Shown here piece after piece: positions 19,040 through 31,059 of a stretch of DNA of 64,000 bases. Origin of the DNA: Malania oleifera (Eukaryota > Streptophyta > Magnoliopsida > Santalales > Ximeniaceae); NCBI RefSeq assembly GCF_029873635.1, contig NC_080419.1:78352931-78416930 (forward strand), in the 5' to 3' direction. The translations under genes and the position numbers were made by a program. Position 1 is the first letter of the stretch, and each line of letters begins with the position of its first letter. Below the pieces are notes generated by a model that saw only the letters and a list, made by a program, of their open reading frames with translations, ran no database searches and was not told where the DNA came from.

Positions 19040-20820
19040 AGTTTAGTATTATAAAAATAATTTTAATTTTTTTTTCATTTTAGTTTTCTAAGATTTACAT
19101 GAAAAAAAATAATTTTCATTTCTACGACATTTAAAAAAATAATAATTTTGGCACTAATTTCTCTATGCATATAGTTTTATTTTTTATTTTTTATTTTTCA
19201 AACAATTTCAAAAATGCCTCGTTAATTTTAACCTTTTTGAATTTATATTAAATTTTTATTTTAAAAAAGAATTAAAACATCTACTCCTAACTTACATACT
19301 CAATGTGCTATTAAGGGCAATCCTCGGGACATAAACAAAAAAAAAAAAAAAAAAGTTATAAGCAAACATTATCCTATCAAAATATGAGATATATTCTGCA
19401 AGTCACCACTTGTACAATGTTAATTTTAATTTGAAATAAGATAAAATAAATTTTACAAGATTATTTATTTAATTAAGAAAAATGAGCAATTTTAGATTTA
19501 TATTCTCGAACATCTTATCAGATTTTTTTTGGGGGGGGGTGGTTTTGTACTCTGTCTACTTTTGTTTGAGCCCACATTCTTTCGCTTCAAGCCCTTAAAA
19601 GTAGTATAATGGTAATGAGTCACGTCAAAAAATAGGAATACAAGATGTTAAATGGTGGGAAGCTTACTTGCGCAATCGTATCTATTAATGTCTTTACATG
19701 TTTTAAGCCCTTAAACTTTTTCCTAAAGAACTCAATTGGACAGAAATTCTGAGGAAGTTAAAGGTTTACTCCTAATAAATAATATTTTGTCCAACTCTTA
19801 AAGATAATAAAGTAAAAGCACCTAAATTTTTTTTTTTTTTTTTGAAAAAGTAGATAAAATAGGAAAAATTAATTATAATGAGCTATCAGGAAGTATTATT
19901 TTTCACTTTTTTTTTGTTTAAAAAATGTTATTTGAAATAATTATTAATTATGTTATGTGTAAACATATGACCATTTAAATTAGATGTATTGAAAATATAA
20001 AAATATTTTTATGTTAATATTATTTATATTTTTATGCCCACTGAAAGAAATTTCTGAATCTGTCACTAATTAAACCAACAGATAAATTTTCTTAAATATG
20101 TTTTATTATCTCTACCAAGCAAAAGCACTGGATAGAAAACACAATAAAGTGAACCACAATATAATTTGTTCTTAAAACTTTTTCATTGGTGCAAACCTAA
20201 ACTTTTGAAGTCACAAAGGATGTAATATTATGTTGAACAATTATTCAACTAAAAACTAAATACCTTAAGTGAGGCACAAGAAAGGATTTTATTAGCTACG
20301 GCTTTCCCTATTTTAACACAAACAAGGATGGTTATAATTAACAGGAAGAATGAAGCAAATCAATAGCATCAATTTTAATTAAACTTTAAATTTAGTCATT
20401 GGCCTTTTAAAGATAGGGTTGGTGGCAAAAGCTAGACAACTAGTTTGTTTTTATGAACCACATTTGCAATTGGCTCTTCTATCAAGCATGGCTTTGAATT
20501 AGAATCCATCGTAGGCAAAAGCCATTAGCAGTTGAAGCTATAGATGATTGATTCTGTCTTGAAGCAATTGTATGTTTTGTGGTCTCTACCTAAAATTATA
20601 AATTGGTATTTATTGTTGAAATAAACTTTTGCTGCAAAGAATAAATTGCACATTTTTACTTTAAAAACTATCCAAAAAAAAAGTATAAACCATATGTATA
20701 ACCATTTTGGGCAATGTAGCATTATTAAATTCATTTTGCTTTACTATAAGTGGGTGTTTGGTTCACATAATTTAAAATTCTAGTAAATGTTTTAATTACT
20801 GGATTTTAGAATTTTAGTAA
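19040..20820. other. Gene-free AT-rich stretch
   Basis: Homopolymer A/T runs (for example near 19340 and 19830) and no open frame with recognisable protein similarity on either strand. I see no RNA gene, LTR terminus or tandem repeat in it. Confidence 0.6.
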
Positions 20821-20829
20821 ACATGTATG

Positions 20830-21874
20830 TGATGTAGGACGAGGATGGTCGGCCTATGTCCTACGGTTTCAACCCTCAAAAGCAAGTACATACACTCAAT
20901 ATACTTTAAATTAAGAATTCAGTTATCCAAACATAAATACAATAAATCATGCTATATTCACATGTTCAAGGGTTTTGAAAAGGTGTATGATGGTGTTCAA
21001 AAATAAGTCTCAATTGATTCTTTCACAAAGGAATCAAGTTAAACGCAGAAAAGATGCTATTTCAATATTTCAAAAATGAAAGTTTTATGTTTAGTACAAC
21101 AATATTTCTAAAATTGATTTTAAGCTTAGACTGAAGGGTTAGTCGCCTGAAGCATTTAGAAACAAAATTCTAGAGTGATAGTAGTAGGTCAGTCGACTGA
21201 GCCAATGACCTCAGTCTCTTGATGAATTTCTAAACTAAATTTTGGAGTGGTAGTAGCAGGTTAGTAAACTGACTGTCGGGGTCAGTTGCTTGACCTGCTA
21301 TGGATTTCAAAGAAATGAACAGAATTCGGGGACTATTTTTCAACTAAGGCTTATAGGTTTCAAAGAAAGGTTCGCAACCAGCTTAAGGGTTAAGAAAAGA
21401 ATAATCTTACCAAAGGAAATCGTCAGATGAATTGATATGTTCACCACAAACTCAGATCTTGCTAGAAAATTCTTGGAACAAGCTTCGAAATGTAATGATG
21501 GAAGTGGAACTACTATGTGTATATGAAATGGTTCAAACGAATGCTAAATTTACCAATAACTACGAATGATGAATTGACAATATTCTACACAAGTTAGAAC
21601 TCGTCTGAAGTCCTTCACGCAAGCTGTGAAATACTGATATGTATGCAGCGATGAAATGGCAGATTGGTGGCCTTGGGGTGTAACTTGGTGGTGGCCGCGT
21701 GGGTAATGGATGGGAGATCGTGAGTGTGGGATAGGAATGGAGTTGCTAGATAGGATAGTGGTCTCTTATCACTTGATCTTCGGAGAAAACGTTATAGCTT
21801 CACACTACACAATCACAAGGATTGGACAAAGCTAAATAAGCTTCAACAAAGACAATCTCTTTTAATTTAACATC

Positions 21875-21944
<70 letters not shown>

Positions 21945-23040
21945 TTTTTTTCATTACAATGAAGGGTTATATATAAGCTAGCATGGGGATACAAGATTAG
22001 GTAGCATGGGAGGACAATACAATAAATACACTTGCACTTCCCACACACGCATGGGAGACAAGCTAATTAAGACTAATAACTTACTAGACATATTAAACAC
22101 TAAGCACAAATTACTAAGAACAATTTTCTAGGAACGAACACATGCAAGCAATCAAGTTATCTTGCAATGTTATACATTAAATACAAAAAAAATTCAAAGG
22201 GAGGACCAATTCTGTGTGGGACCCATAAGACAATGTGGGGCCCACATGAATATTATTGCTTCAACACCTCTCTTGGATCTTCAAATAGGATCTTCAAGCA
22301 CCTAATAATCTTGAAATGAAATGTCCAAGAAAAAATAATAATAAAGTCTTTTATCAAAAGAAGTCTTCAAATCAAAGAGTCTTCAAAACAAGTCTTCAAA
22401 TAATCCATGCAAAACCTACAAACAGTTATGAACTAATGTGGACATCGGGAGGTTGTCCACGTGTCATTATGTTGACAAAGGAAATGTGAACATCAGGAGG
22501 TTGTCCACGTGTCACAACATCTAAAAAAGAGATTGGTAAGGCATATTGATTCCCATTAGTATGATTCCCATGTTTGGTTCACTAGTCATAGTAATACCAA
22601 ATTTCTATCAATGTAATGTTTCTATGTTTAATTTGACACAAACCAGTCATCTTTGCCTCTTTCAAGATAGATTTGCTATTTCTCAAATGTTTGGAGAACA
22701 GAAATTTGTGTATCTATGCACAAGAACCCACTTGCAGCTACTCATTTGAAGGTTCTTGAGATTCTATTTCCTTTCATAATTTTCTTTTCCTTAATCGTAA
22801 GCTTCTCGCATATCTTTATAAAAAGATTCTACTCCCCCGGACACATTAGTTGCCTCTAGCTTTCTACCCTAAAAGGTCATCCTTGCCTCTTAATCACTAA
22901 ATCTAAAAATGATCTTAAATGACTATGCTAATTATGAAGAGTATAGACGTTTAGGTTTTGTGAATCGTTCTTCGACCGTAACCACCAAAAAAGAATCAAA
23001 TGTAAATCTCTTGGAGGACCTAGGGTGTACTTCAAGGATC
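20830..23040. repeat. Unclassified repeat-like sequence with CAGTCGACTG motifs
   Basis: Not coding. It contains ggtcagtcgactgagcc (21187-21203) and several half-matches of the same kind between 21130 and 21300, a (CT)n microsatellite at 21879-21943, and a duplicated gaggttgtccacgtgtca-like segment (22448-22466 and 22497-22516) with CACGTG cores. The composition and palindromes resemble the large LTRs elsewhere in the window, but I cannot place the ends. Confidence 0.4.
21879..21943. repeat. (CT)n microsatellite
   Basis: About 32 uninterrupted CT dinucleotides. Likely length-variable between individuals. Confidence 0.97.
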
Positions 23041-23044
23041 ACTT

Positions 23045-24225
23045 TTGAAAGTTAAGGTGTAGTCCCGAGAGGGGGGGGTGAATTAGGTTATTAAAATTTT
23101 CTTTTGACTCTTATTACAAATTTGCAACCTTTTGTTAATTTAGTAAACACACAAGTTTGTTTTAACTTCTAATGCTTAGTTAGATTAATCACAACTTAAA
23201 TATCACCACAACCCAATAATTCTCAACAATATCAATTAAACAAACATTAAACCGTTCAACCACAATATCTCAATCAAGATATGACATGTAGTACTTTTGC
23301 AATTTTCAGCTTTTACAAGATCTCAAAGTAGAGTTTGTTTATCACCCTGTATATATGAATTTGATTCTAGCCCTGTATGAATGGATTGTGTTTCCTCAAT
23401 ACAAACCACAACTCAAACTTTGAATAAATTTTTAGTTAATTTGTCTTGGGTGTTAACCAATCAACGTACTCTCTTTGAGGTTGTCGCAATTTATATTGAT
23501 CAACCAATGTACTCCCTTTCGGTTTCTACAATCCCAAAAACAAATTAAACCTTGGTTTATTTAATTTTCAATCCACGTAGTATATATGATCAAGAATTAA
23601 AATCCAACCACGCAGTTAATATAAACAAGAAATTAAATGAGAGTAGGGAAGAGAGTGAGACCGAGATTTTTTATGAGGTTCGCCTTATACCCTGCCTACA
23701 TCCTCGCCTTAAACCAATACCACCTAAGGTCTCCACTATACCACTCCTTTTCGGGCGGAGCAAACCGTTATTATCTCTCCTTCAGGGTGGAGCCCCCTCT
23801 CCAAGCGATACCCCACGCTCGATCACTCCTTCAATAGATTAGAGCAATGCCTCTCCAAGCAATATCCCATGCTCGGTCTAACAACGATTCAAGAACCTGA
23901 ACCATCTAAAAAATAAGAAACAAATATTGGTGTACAAAGACACTCTCCAAAAGAGTAGACTAGTACAATTGAAATCTATATACTTCAATAAAAACCACAA
24001 TATGGAAAAAAGAAGCTCAAGAAGATATCACCTGGGTTCTTTCTTAGTTGTAAAACTTAATTAAGAACACAAGAAATATGGCCTTTAAATCAGAAAAATT
24101 TTAGTAGTGAAATTTAGAAATTGATTGCACAAGAGAGCTTTGAGAGAATTGAGAGATTTGAGAGCAAGAAAGCTTGATTGTTGTATTTTCTTGGTGTATT
24201 TAATCCTTAGGCTTGGGGGATTATT
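23045..24225 (-). mobile_element. Large LTR fragment, reverse orientation
   Basis: Read on the minus strand it shows the U5 landmarks of a large plant LTR: GGCGAGGATGTAGGCAGGGT then GGCGAACCTCAT (revcomp of about 23670-23710), and it ends TTCACCCCCCCCTCTCGGGA near 23060. These parallel the solo LTR at 12927-14800 (gggacgtaggca, gccgaacctc, ttcaccactcccccc). The 5' end abuts CACTA transposase sequence at about 24228. No primer site follows the inner end, so it is a solo or truncated LTR. Confidence 0.6.
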
Positions 24226-24227
24226 TT

Positions 24228-25511
24228 GGGGTACGTGTGCAATAAGGCATGGCCGGAAGGTTCAATCATTGAGGCGTATATTGACAGTGAATACCTTGCA
24301 TTTTGCTTACGAAGATGAAGAACCCAGGAGCTCTATATTTCGAGAAAATGTTTGGCCTCTTGGTGCACAAGTTTACGATTTCATTGATATGGACGACCTA
24401 GAAAAGACTCATTTTTATGTCCTCAACAATTGTGATGAAACTGTTCCATATATCGAGTACGTGGTTCCAAACTCCTTACTTTGCATTGTATTTACATATG
24501 CATAATTATATACTTACTTGACATTAACATGTACTACTATTGCATATAGCGAACATAAAGCTGAACTCCTGGCCCAAAATGAACGGAATGTTGGCGAAAG
24601 ACATAAGAAGGAATTTATCAATTGGTTTAGGAGTCGTGTAAGTAACAAAAACTGCTTCAATTAGAAGCAATGTATGTTTTCACTATTGACGGTATTCTTC
24701 TAAACTCCTATTTATTTAATAGATGAAAGTTATGTTTTACAATAAGGAACCAACGACAAGTAAAGATTTGTACGCGTTGGCATGTGGCCCCAATCAATGA
24801 GTTAACCGCTACAGCGGTTGCATTCTTAACGGGTTACGATTTCATATAAAGTCTCTTGAACTGCATAGAAGAACCCAAAATTGTGGGGTTGTGGTGCTAG
24901 GCACAGAAGAAGATGAAGATATTGACTGCTTTGGTGTGTTAGATGACATTATAGAGCTTAGCTATGGAGCAAACAAAGTCGTCCACCTGTTCAAGTGTAC
25001 CTAGTGGGACATCGGCAATAAAAAGATTAGGATAAACACCGATGCCTACTTCACCAGTGTCAATTTTAGCAAGACCTGGTATCAAAATGACCCTTTCGTG
25101 CTTACGACACAGGCAGAACAAGTGTTTTACCTTAAAAACACAAAATTGAAAGGTGAATGGCATGTGGCCCAAAAGATTCCTCCTTGAAGTTTGTACGCTA
25201 TTTCAGAAATGGCAGATAGTGAGATGAGTTCGAGTGAGACTGCATTCCAAGAAGATGAGTCATTTGTCCACGCAGTTACGCAATCTAATACAAATGTTGT
25301 CGAAGAAGGCACTGATCCTATACCATTGCATAGGGATGGTGCCAGGGCAGAACACGTAGGGACTGCTGACATTACAATTGAACCTTTTGTAGACATTCAC
25401 TTCATCGATGATGAGGAAACTGATGGGGAAGATGAAACAGGGGTCAAATATTGTAGTGAAGAGGAAGACACTTTAGAAAGTGAGGATGATACGGATATTG
25501 AGGATGTATAG
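24228..25511 (+). pseudogene. CACTA TNP2-type transposase, C-terminal remnant
   Basis: Pieces in order: YVCNKAWPEGSIIEAYID (24229 on; YVRNKARPEGSIAEAYI in the family), a frameshift, then VYDFIDMDDLEKTHFYVLNN up to an intron at about 24460. Next are SEHKAELLAQNERN and KEFINWFRSR (24549-24637), a second intron, then LYALACGPNQ (24769 on) with RTQNCGVVVLGTEEDEDID, VVHLFKC, and QAEQVFYLKN (about 25108-25137). This matches the DUF4218/DUF4216 end of TNP2. An acidic tail (DIHFIDDEETDGEDE) ends at 25511. In-frame stops occur at 24798 and near 25000, so it is not functional. Confidence 0.85.
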
Positions 25512-25704
25512 GGGGGTAAGCATGTTATTTTTGTCATTATGTATCTGACATGTGTAAATAACTTTAAAATAAATGTATGTTGCATCCATATAATATTCAT
25601 ACTTCATATATGTACTTGTCTATTTTTGTCACTATGTATCAGACATGTGTAAATAACTTAAAAATTCGTACTTCTTATATTTACTTATCTATTAATTTGT
25701 AGAT

Positions 25705-27390
25705 ATGGCACCAGGAGGCCGACGTTGGAGAAATCCTTTTAGGCACATAAGTACATCGCATGAGGATGATCCGACATTCTCTGGACTAGCGAACCCTGTC
25801 GGTCCTGATGCGGTGGAACCATTGTCTGAGCCATCGGCACCTCGGCCAGACATGGATACCACTTATGCGACTGACACGCAGGGTGAGTTGCCGACCGTCA
25901 TGAGCAGTGTTGATATGGATACGATTAATTTAATTACATGTCAGCTGTTGATGATAGTTATTCACATGTATGATTATAATGTTGTTCTTAAATTAACTCT
26001 ACTTTCAGCATCTAAGTCCACAGTCAGGTTAGGCCGTGGTGCAGCAAAGAACATGTCACTGAAGAAGCACCTAGATACGATTAAACAGCGGATTTGGATC
26101 GACATTCCTCTAGGATACACTGCCCCGCTAAACGATTGGTGCACCACGTGGACAAGGGAGCTTGACATTATATGCCGACAGTATGCTCCAGTCACCGCAT
26201 TCAGCTGGCCCCAGGTGACTCAGGAGCAACGCATGGTTCTTTACATGCGCATTTTGATAAGTTCCCTAACCCTACATAGCTATTTTTAATTTAAATATTT
26301 TTTACTTTTAATATACTAGCCAATTAACAATTGTCTAACATTGTAATTGTATTACCTATATATGCAGGAGGAGTTTGATATGGACATCCTCGAGGATGAC
26401 CATGTGAGGAGGGCGGTCGACGTCTAATTGTGTAATAAAGTTAAGAGCTATTGCTCGAAAATGCGCTCCCATTTTCGAGCGATGGGAGATGAAGCAGAAA
26501 CGCGGCCATACGATAAGATATCCCAACAAGATTGGGACGTGGTGTGTCGCTATTTTCGCAACCCGCACTATCAGGTGATGTGTTTGTATTATAATCACTA
26601 ATTTTTCACAATGATGTCGCTAATATGTCATCATTACATCTTCCTTGTAGGCCATATGTGAAACAAATGTTGCGAACCGCAGCAAACTCCCTACGACGCA
26701 TTGTGGTGGATCGAGGCTATTCGTAAATCATCGCTAGGTAATTACTATATATAAAATTATCCGACCATTACATGACATAATACTAATGATGACTTATATG
26801 ATAATGTAGCGTGATCTTGAGACTGGCATAGAGGAGCCGCTGCCAGATCTATATCAGAGAACACACCAACGACGATCGGGGGAGTGGTGCGAGGGTGCGC
26901 AGGATTGACATGTAAGTGAAGCAAAAGATTTAGTTTATTACTTTATTCAAAACATCAAAGTTGTAGTCTTACTTATTCCTTTTATCATTTTCATGATTGA
27001 AATTAGGCATGGATGGTCGAGCTGAGGGATGCACCTGTTTCAGAGGGGAGTCCGCACATGACAGATTTCGAGATCACTTCCCAGGTGCTTGAGCAACGAG
27101 CGGGGGGCTAGGTGAAAGGTCTTGGAAGTGGTTACATTGCCCCAACAGCATCATCATCCATGGGTGCGGTGGTTCGTGCAAAGATGAAACGACAGCGTTG
27201 AGAGGTCGAGTATGATTAGTAGGAGATGGCTCGACAGATGTAGATGATCGCTATGGAGAATGCGGAACTGAGATCGGAGGTCTCCAGCTTTTGAGCCCAG
27301 ATGCAAGCCATGATGGATAGGACCGCACGGTTAGAGGAAAGGATGCGCCAATCTGGACAAGATGATGCGGATGGCTCCTCTGATTGATTA
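25705..27390 (+). pseudogene. CACTA second transposase gene (transposase_24/TNPA-like) remnant
   Basis: Starts MAPGGRRWRNPF at 25705. After an intron come KKHLDTIKQRIWIDIPLGYT (about 26068-26118), then EEFDMDILEDDHVRRAVDV (26371 on) with an in-frame stop and KVKSYCSKMRSHF. Later pieces are NVANRSKLPTTHCGGSRLF (about 26669-26725), ETGIEEPLPDLYQRTHQRR (26820 on) and a coiled-coil-like end rich in Met, Glu and Arg up to about 27385. The NRSK..HCGGSRLF and DLYQRTHQR blocks are typical of plant Ptta/En-Spm transposases. Several stops are present. Confidence 0.8.
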
Positions 27391-27428
27391 TAAGGTATTA
27401 TGATCACAAATTGAGTTTCATGTTAAAT

Positions 27429-27545
27429 CATGCTAGTCTAGAATGCCTCCTGCATGGTGGATGCAGTTGATGTGTATTGCATGCTGGTAGTGGATATAGA
27501 TTCTCGTGTACCTTCAACTTCTTATAAATGCTCTATTTGAACCTA
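27429..27545 (+). repeat. Partial copy of the 624-628 bp CACTA-internal unit
   Basis: catgctagtctagaatgcct and ctggtagtggatata match the start of the tandem units at 28478, 29105 and 29729. The unit is interrupted at cctatca where the large inverted repeat begins. Confidence 0.85.
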
Positions 27546-28250
27546 TCAACTCATGATATACTATGCTTATTTGGCAGCCACTCAGGTAGGACAATTCATG
27601 AAGTTTCAAGAAGCATCCAAAATATTTTCGAGCCATGGTGGGATGACAACTGTAGGGGCAGTTCCTGTCCCTCAGTTGCCAAAATTACAAGAAAATGTGT
27701 GCAACTCCATGTTCTTCTGTTGAATGGTTTGGATAAACTTCTTTTGGGGGGGGGGGGGGGTAAGGGGGTTAAAATGACTGAGCGCGGCATGCATTGCTTC
27801 TATATAGTTTATGGATTTTGTTCCGTGTGTTGGACAACTTGAATCTTTAGAGGTAGTAGTGGTGATAAACAGTAAAATATTAATTATGTTTAGTTTTTCC
27901 AAAACAACTTTGCATAAAGATTTTTTATTGCTTATCACCACTACTACCTTTAAAGATTCAAGTTGTCCAACACACGGAACAAAATCCAGAAACTATACAG
28001 AAGCAATGCATGCTGTGCTCAGTCATTTTAACCCTCCTACCCCCCAAAAAAAAAGAAGTTTATCCAAGCCATTCAACAGAAGAACATGGAGTTTCACACA
28101 TTTTCTTGTAATTTTGGCAACTGAGGGACAGGAATTGCCCATGCAGTTGTCATCCCACCATGGCTCGAAGATGTTTCGGATGCTTTTTCAAACTTCATGA
28201 ATTGTCCCACCTGAGTGGCTACCAAATGAGCATAAAATATCATGAGTTGA
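27546..28250. repeat. Long inverted repeat: ~320-bp arms, 63-bp spacer
   Basis: Left arm 27546-27868 (starts tcaactcatgatat) and right arm 27932-28250 (ends atatcatgagttga) are reverse complements over essentially their full length, with scattered mismatches and a G-run/C-run length difference in the middle. If transcribed it would fold into a dsRNA of about 320 bp. It lies within the CACTA internal region, directly after a partial tandem unit. The ORFs on both strands here are mirror images of each other and are not genes. Confidence 0.93.
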
Positions 28251-28409
28251 CAAAAATAGATGTTTTTACAGGAGCTGAGTTCAAACATGTCACATTTTTA
28301 GACATATCCATTAACCCAAAAGTCCAATTCCACTTCATTCTCTCCTTCCCCATTGATTACACTGCCTTATCTTCTCCTCGTCCAACAAATGGAAACTATC
28401 CACAATTCT

Positions 28410-29985
28410 CTGCTATTTATATTCTGAATTTAAGATATGGTTACATGTATTATTGTCATGAATATGCTACATGATTGCATGCTAGTCTAGAATGCCTCCT
28501 GCATGGCGGATGCAGTTGATGTGTATTGCATGCTGGTAGTGGATATAGGTTCTCGTGTGCCTTCAACTTCTTATAAATGCTCTATTTGAACCTAACAGGT
28601 GCAGGTTTTATGGGAAAACGTCCAATTTACAAATGGCATGCTGCCAAAATTGCGTTAAAATTTTTCCAAACAAAAAGAAAAGATAGGCTTAGTCGTTTAA
28701 TGTTAAAATATTTTTGAAAGGATGAGTGAAACTTAGGAATCATAATAAATGAGGCAATGTAGACTTAGTTAATTTAGAACGTACATTTATTTATATATTT
28801 TTGGTCCGGTAAGCTTAAAGCATTCATTGCCATGCTGAAATCATTGAAAATATTATATGCACTTGGCTGAGGATTTGAAAATTTGAAAAAGTGGTACGTT
28901 GAATATATACATAACTCACTGGGAGCATCAGTTTAATAATTATTTAAATTAAATGCTCTCATCATCTCATAACGTTTATGTCCAAATGCCTGGATGAATA
29001 ACAATACTACACTGAACCAAATACTATCCACTGTTCTCTACTATTTATATCCTGAATTTAAGATATGGTTACATATATTATTGTCGTGAATATGCTACAT
29101 GATTGCATGCTAGTCTAGAATGCCTCCTGCATGGCGGATGCAGTTGATGTGTATTGCATGCTGGTGGTGGATATAGGTTCTCGTTTGCCTTCAACTTCTT
29201 ATAAATGCTTTATTTGAACCTATCAGGTGCAATTTTTATGGGAAAACGTCCAATTTACAGACGACATGCTGCCGAAATTGCGTTAAAATTTTCCCAAACA
29301 AAAAGGAAAGATAGGATTAGTCGTTTAATGTTAAAATATTTTTGAAAGAATGAGTGAAACTTAGGAATCATAATAAATGAGGCAATGTAGATTTAGTTAA
29401 TTTAGAACGTACATTCATTTATATGTTTTTGGTCCGGTAAGCTTAAAGCATTCATTGCCATGCTGAAATCATTGAAAATATTATATGCACTTGGCTGAGG
29501 ATTTGAAAATTTGAAAAAGTGGTACGTTGAATATATACATAACTCACTGGGAGTATCAGTTTAATAATTATTTAAATTAAATGTTCTCATCATCTCATAA
29601 CGTTTCCAAATGCTTGGATGAATAACAATACTACACTGAACCAAATACTATCCACTGATCTTTGCTATTTATATTATGAATTTAAAATATGATTACATGT
29701 ATTATTGTCGTGAATATGTTACATGATTGCATGCTAATCTAGAATGCCTCCTACATGGCGGATGTAGTTGTTGTGTATTGCATGCTGGTAGTGGATATAG
29801 GTTCTCGTGTGCCTTCAACTTCTTATAAATGCTCTATTTGAACCTATCAGGCGCACGTTTTATGGGAAAACGTCCAATTTACAGATGACATGCTGCCGAA
29901 ATTGCGTTAAAATTTTCCCAAACAAAAAGAAAAGATAGGTTTAGTCGTTTAATGTTAAAATATTTTTGAAAGAATGAATAAAAAC
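28410..29985 (+). repeat. Tandem array, period 624-628 bp, about 2.5 copies
   Basis: The landmark catgattgcatgct recurs at 28470, 29098 and 29722. Each unit carries ggtagtggatataggttctc, gggaaaacgtccaatttaca, catgctgcc(g/a)aaattgcg and ggtccggtaagcttaaagca. The third copy stops near 29985. Copies are very similar, so the expansion is much younger than the transposase decay. Two more diverged relatives lie at 31060-31310 and 31735-31890. Confidence 0.93.
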
Positions 29986-30562
29986 ATTTGCCATGTCCGA
30001 GCAAGTAAAATTGTAGTGTTTTCTAGTTCTTATAACACTTGGATCAAAAATTGAAAAAGCCACTTTTGTTTAATTTTTGGTAGATTTGACTATGGTGGGA
30101 GGTTGCTGTTGGATGAGATTCTCCTATTAAGAAGGAGGTTGGGTGCATCAATGTGGAAAGGAAAGAAAAGGAGGTTAAGAAATGGGGAGATATGTTGGAT
30201 AAGAAAGCGATGATTTGAGTTTTGACTGAGGTGGAGGTTTATTGTTGGATGAGATTTGGAAACAATATAGGAATAATTAGGAGTTGTATCATAAATCTTG
30301 AAAGTAATATGAACTTTGCAATTTTATAACTTTCTCTTGGCTTGATTTACTTAATGAATTTAAGTTAGTATTTTGAATGAATAAAAAATAGTTTAAAAAG
30401 TATATTTATTTTTTACATTACATTTATAATTATGTAGTTTTTTCCTTAGATTTTGCTGTCATTAAGAAGGGTTTGTTATATAATTTTAGGTCTACTTTTG
30501 ATAACTTCTATTTTTGATAGTGGACATATCATTTGCAGTGTATATACAATGAATGGAAGGGC

Positions 30563-30908
30563 TTTATTTAGTTTACCCGGAGTTTCTTTTCAAAATTAAT
30601 TTGAAATGCGATAAGCTTGCCCATGTAGACAAAATGAATTTTAGCCTTTCATCTGATAAGTCTCTTATAGTTAAGGTATGATTTAAATATTAATTTTATT
30701 TCTCTTGAATCTTGATGCCCTTCTTGCGGTCATTGCATCCATAAGAAGGGCATCAAGATTCAAGAGAAATAAAATTAATATTTAAATCATACCTTAACTA
30801 TAAGAGACAACCTATTAGATGAAAGGCTAAAATTCATTTTGTTTACATGGGCAGGCTTATCGCATTTCAAATCAATTGTGAAAAGAAACTCCGGGTAAAC
30901 TAGATAAA
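30563..30908. repeat. Near-perfect hairpin: ~163-bp arms, 17-nt loop
   Basis: Left arm 30563-30725 and right arm 30743-30908 are reverse complements with only a handful of mismatches (for example ctgataagtctc against gagacaacctat), around the loop gcggtcattgcatccat. The size and near-perfect pairing resemble young MIR-like or siRNA-producing foldbacks. It lies between the tandem array and the subterminal repeats of the CACTA element. Confidence 0.93.
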
Positions 30909-31059
30909 GAATCGTTGATGCAGCCACCACCATCCACGGCCTTGTCGTCCTTCTCTGTCATCCATGACCTCATTGCAGCTAGAGATGAGTATATATCTAA
31001 TTTCAGCTTAATAGATGATTTAACTTCTGGACTGCATGTTTGGATTGATATATCTTGTG

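Noticed and set aside
24125-24505. A complete 126-aa protein
   Set aside because: The C-terminal half is CACTA TNP2 sequence after a frameshift and the N-terminal half is LTR-derived; it is a chance fusion.
27528-28474. Mirror-image ORFs of 64-129 aa on both strands
   Set aside because: They are the two arms of the inverted repeat read in both directions; no family resemblance and no start or context support.
27429-29985. CRISPR-like or satellite array
   Set aside because: Units are 624-628 bp with no spacers, the genome is eukaryotic, and the array is confined to one transposon.
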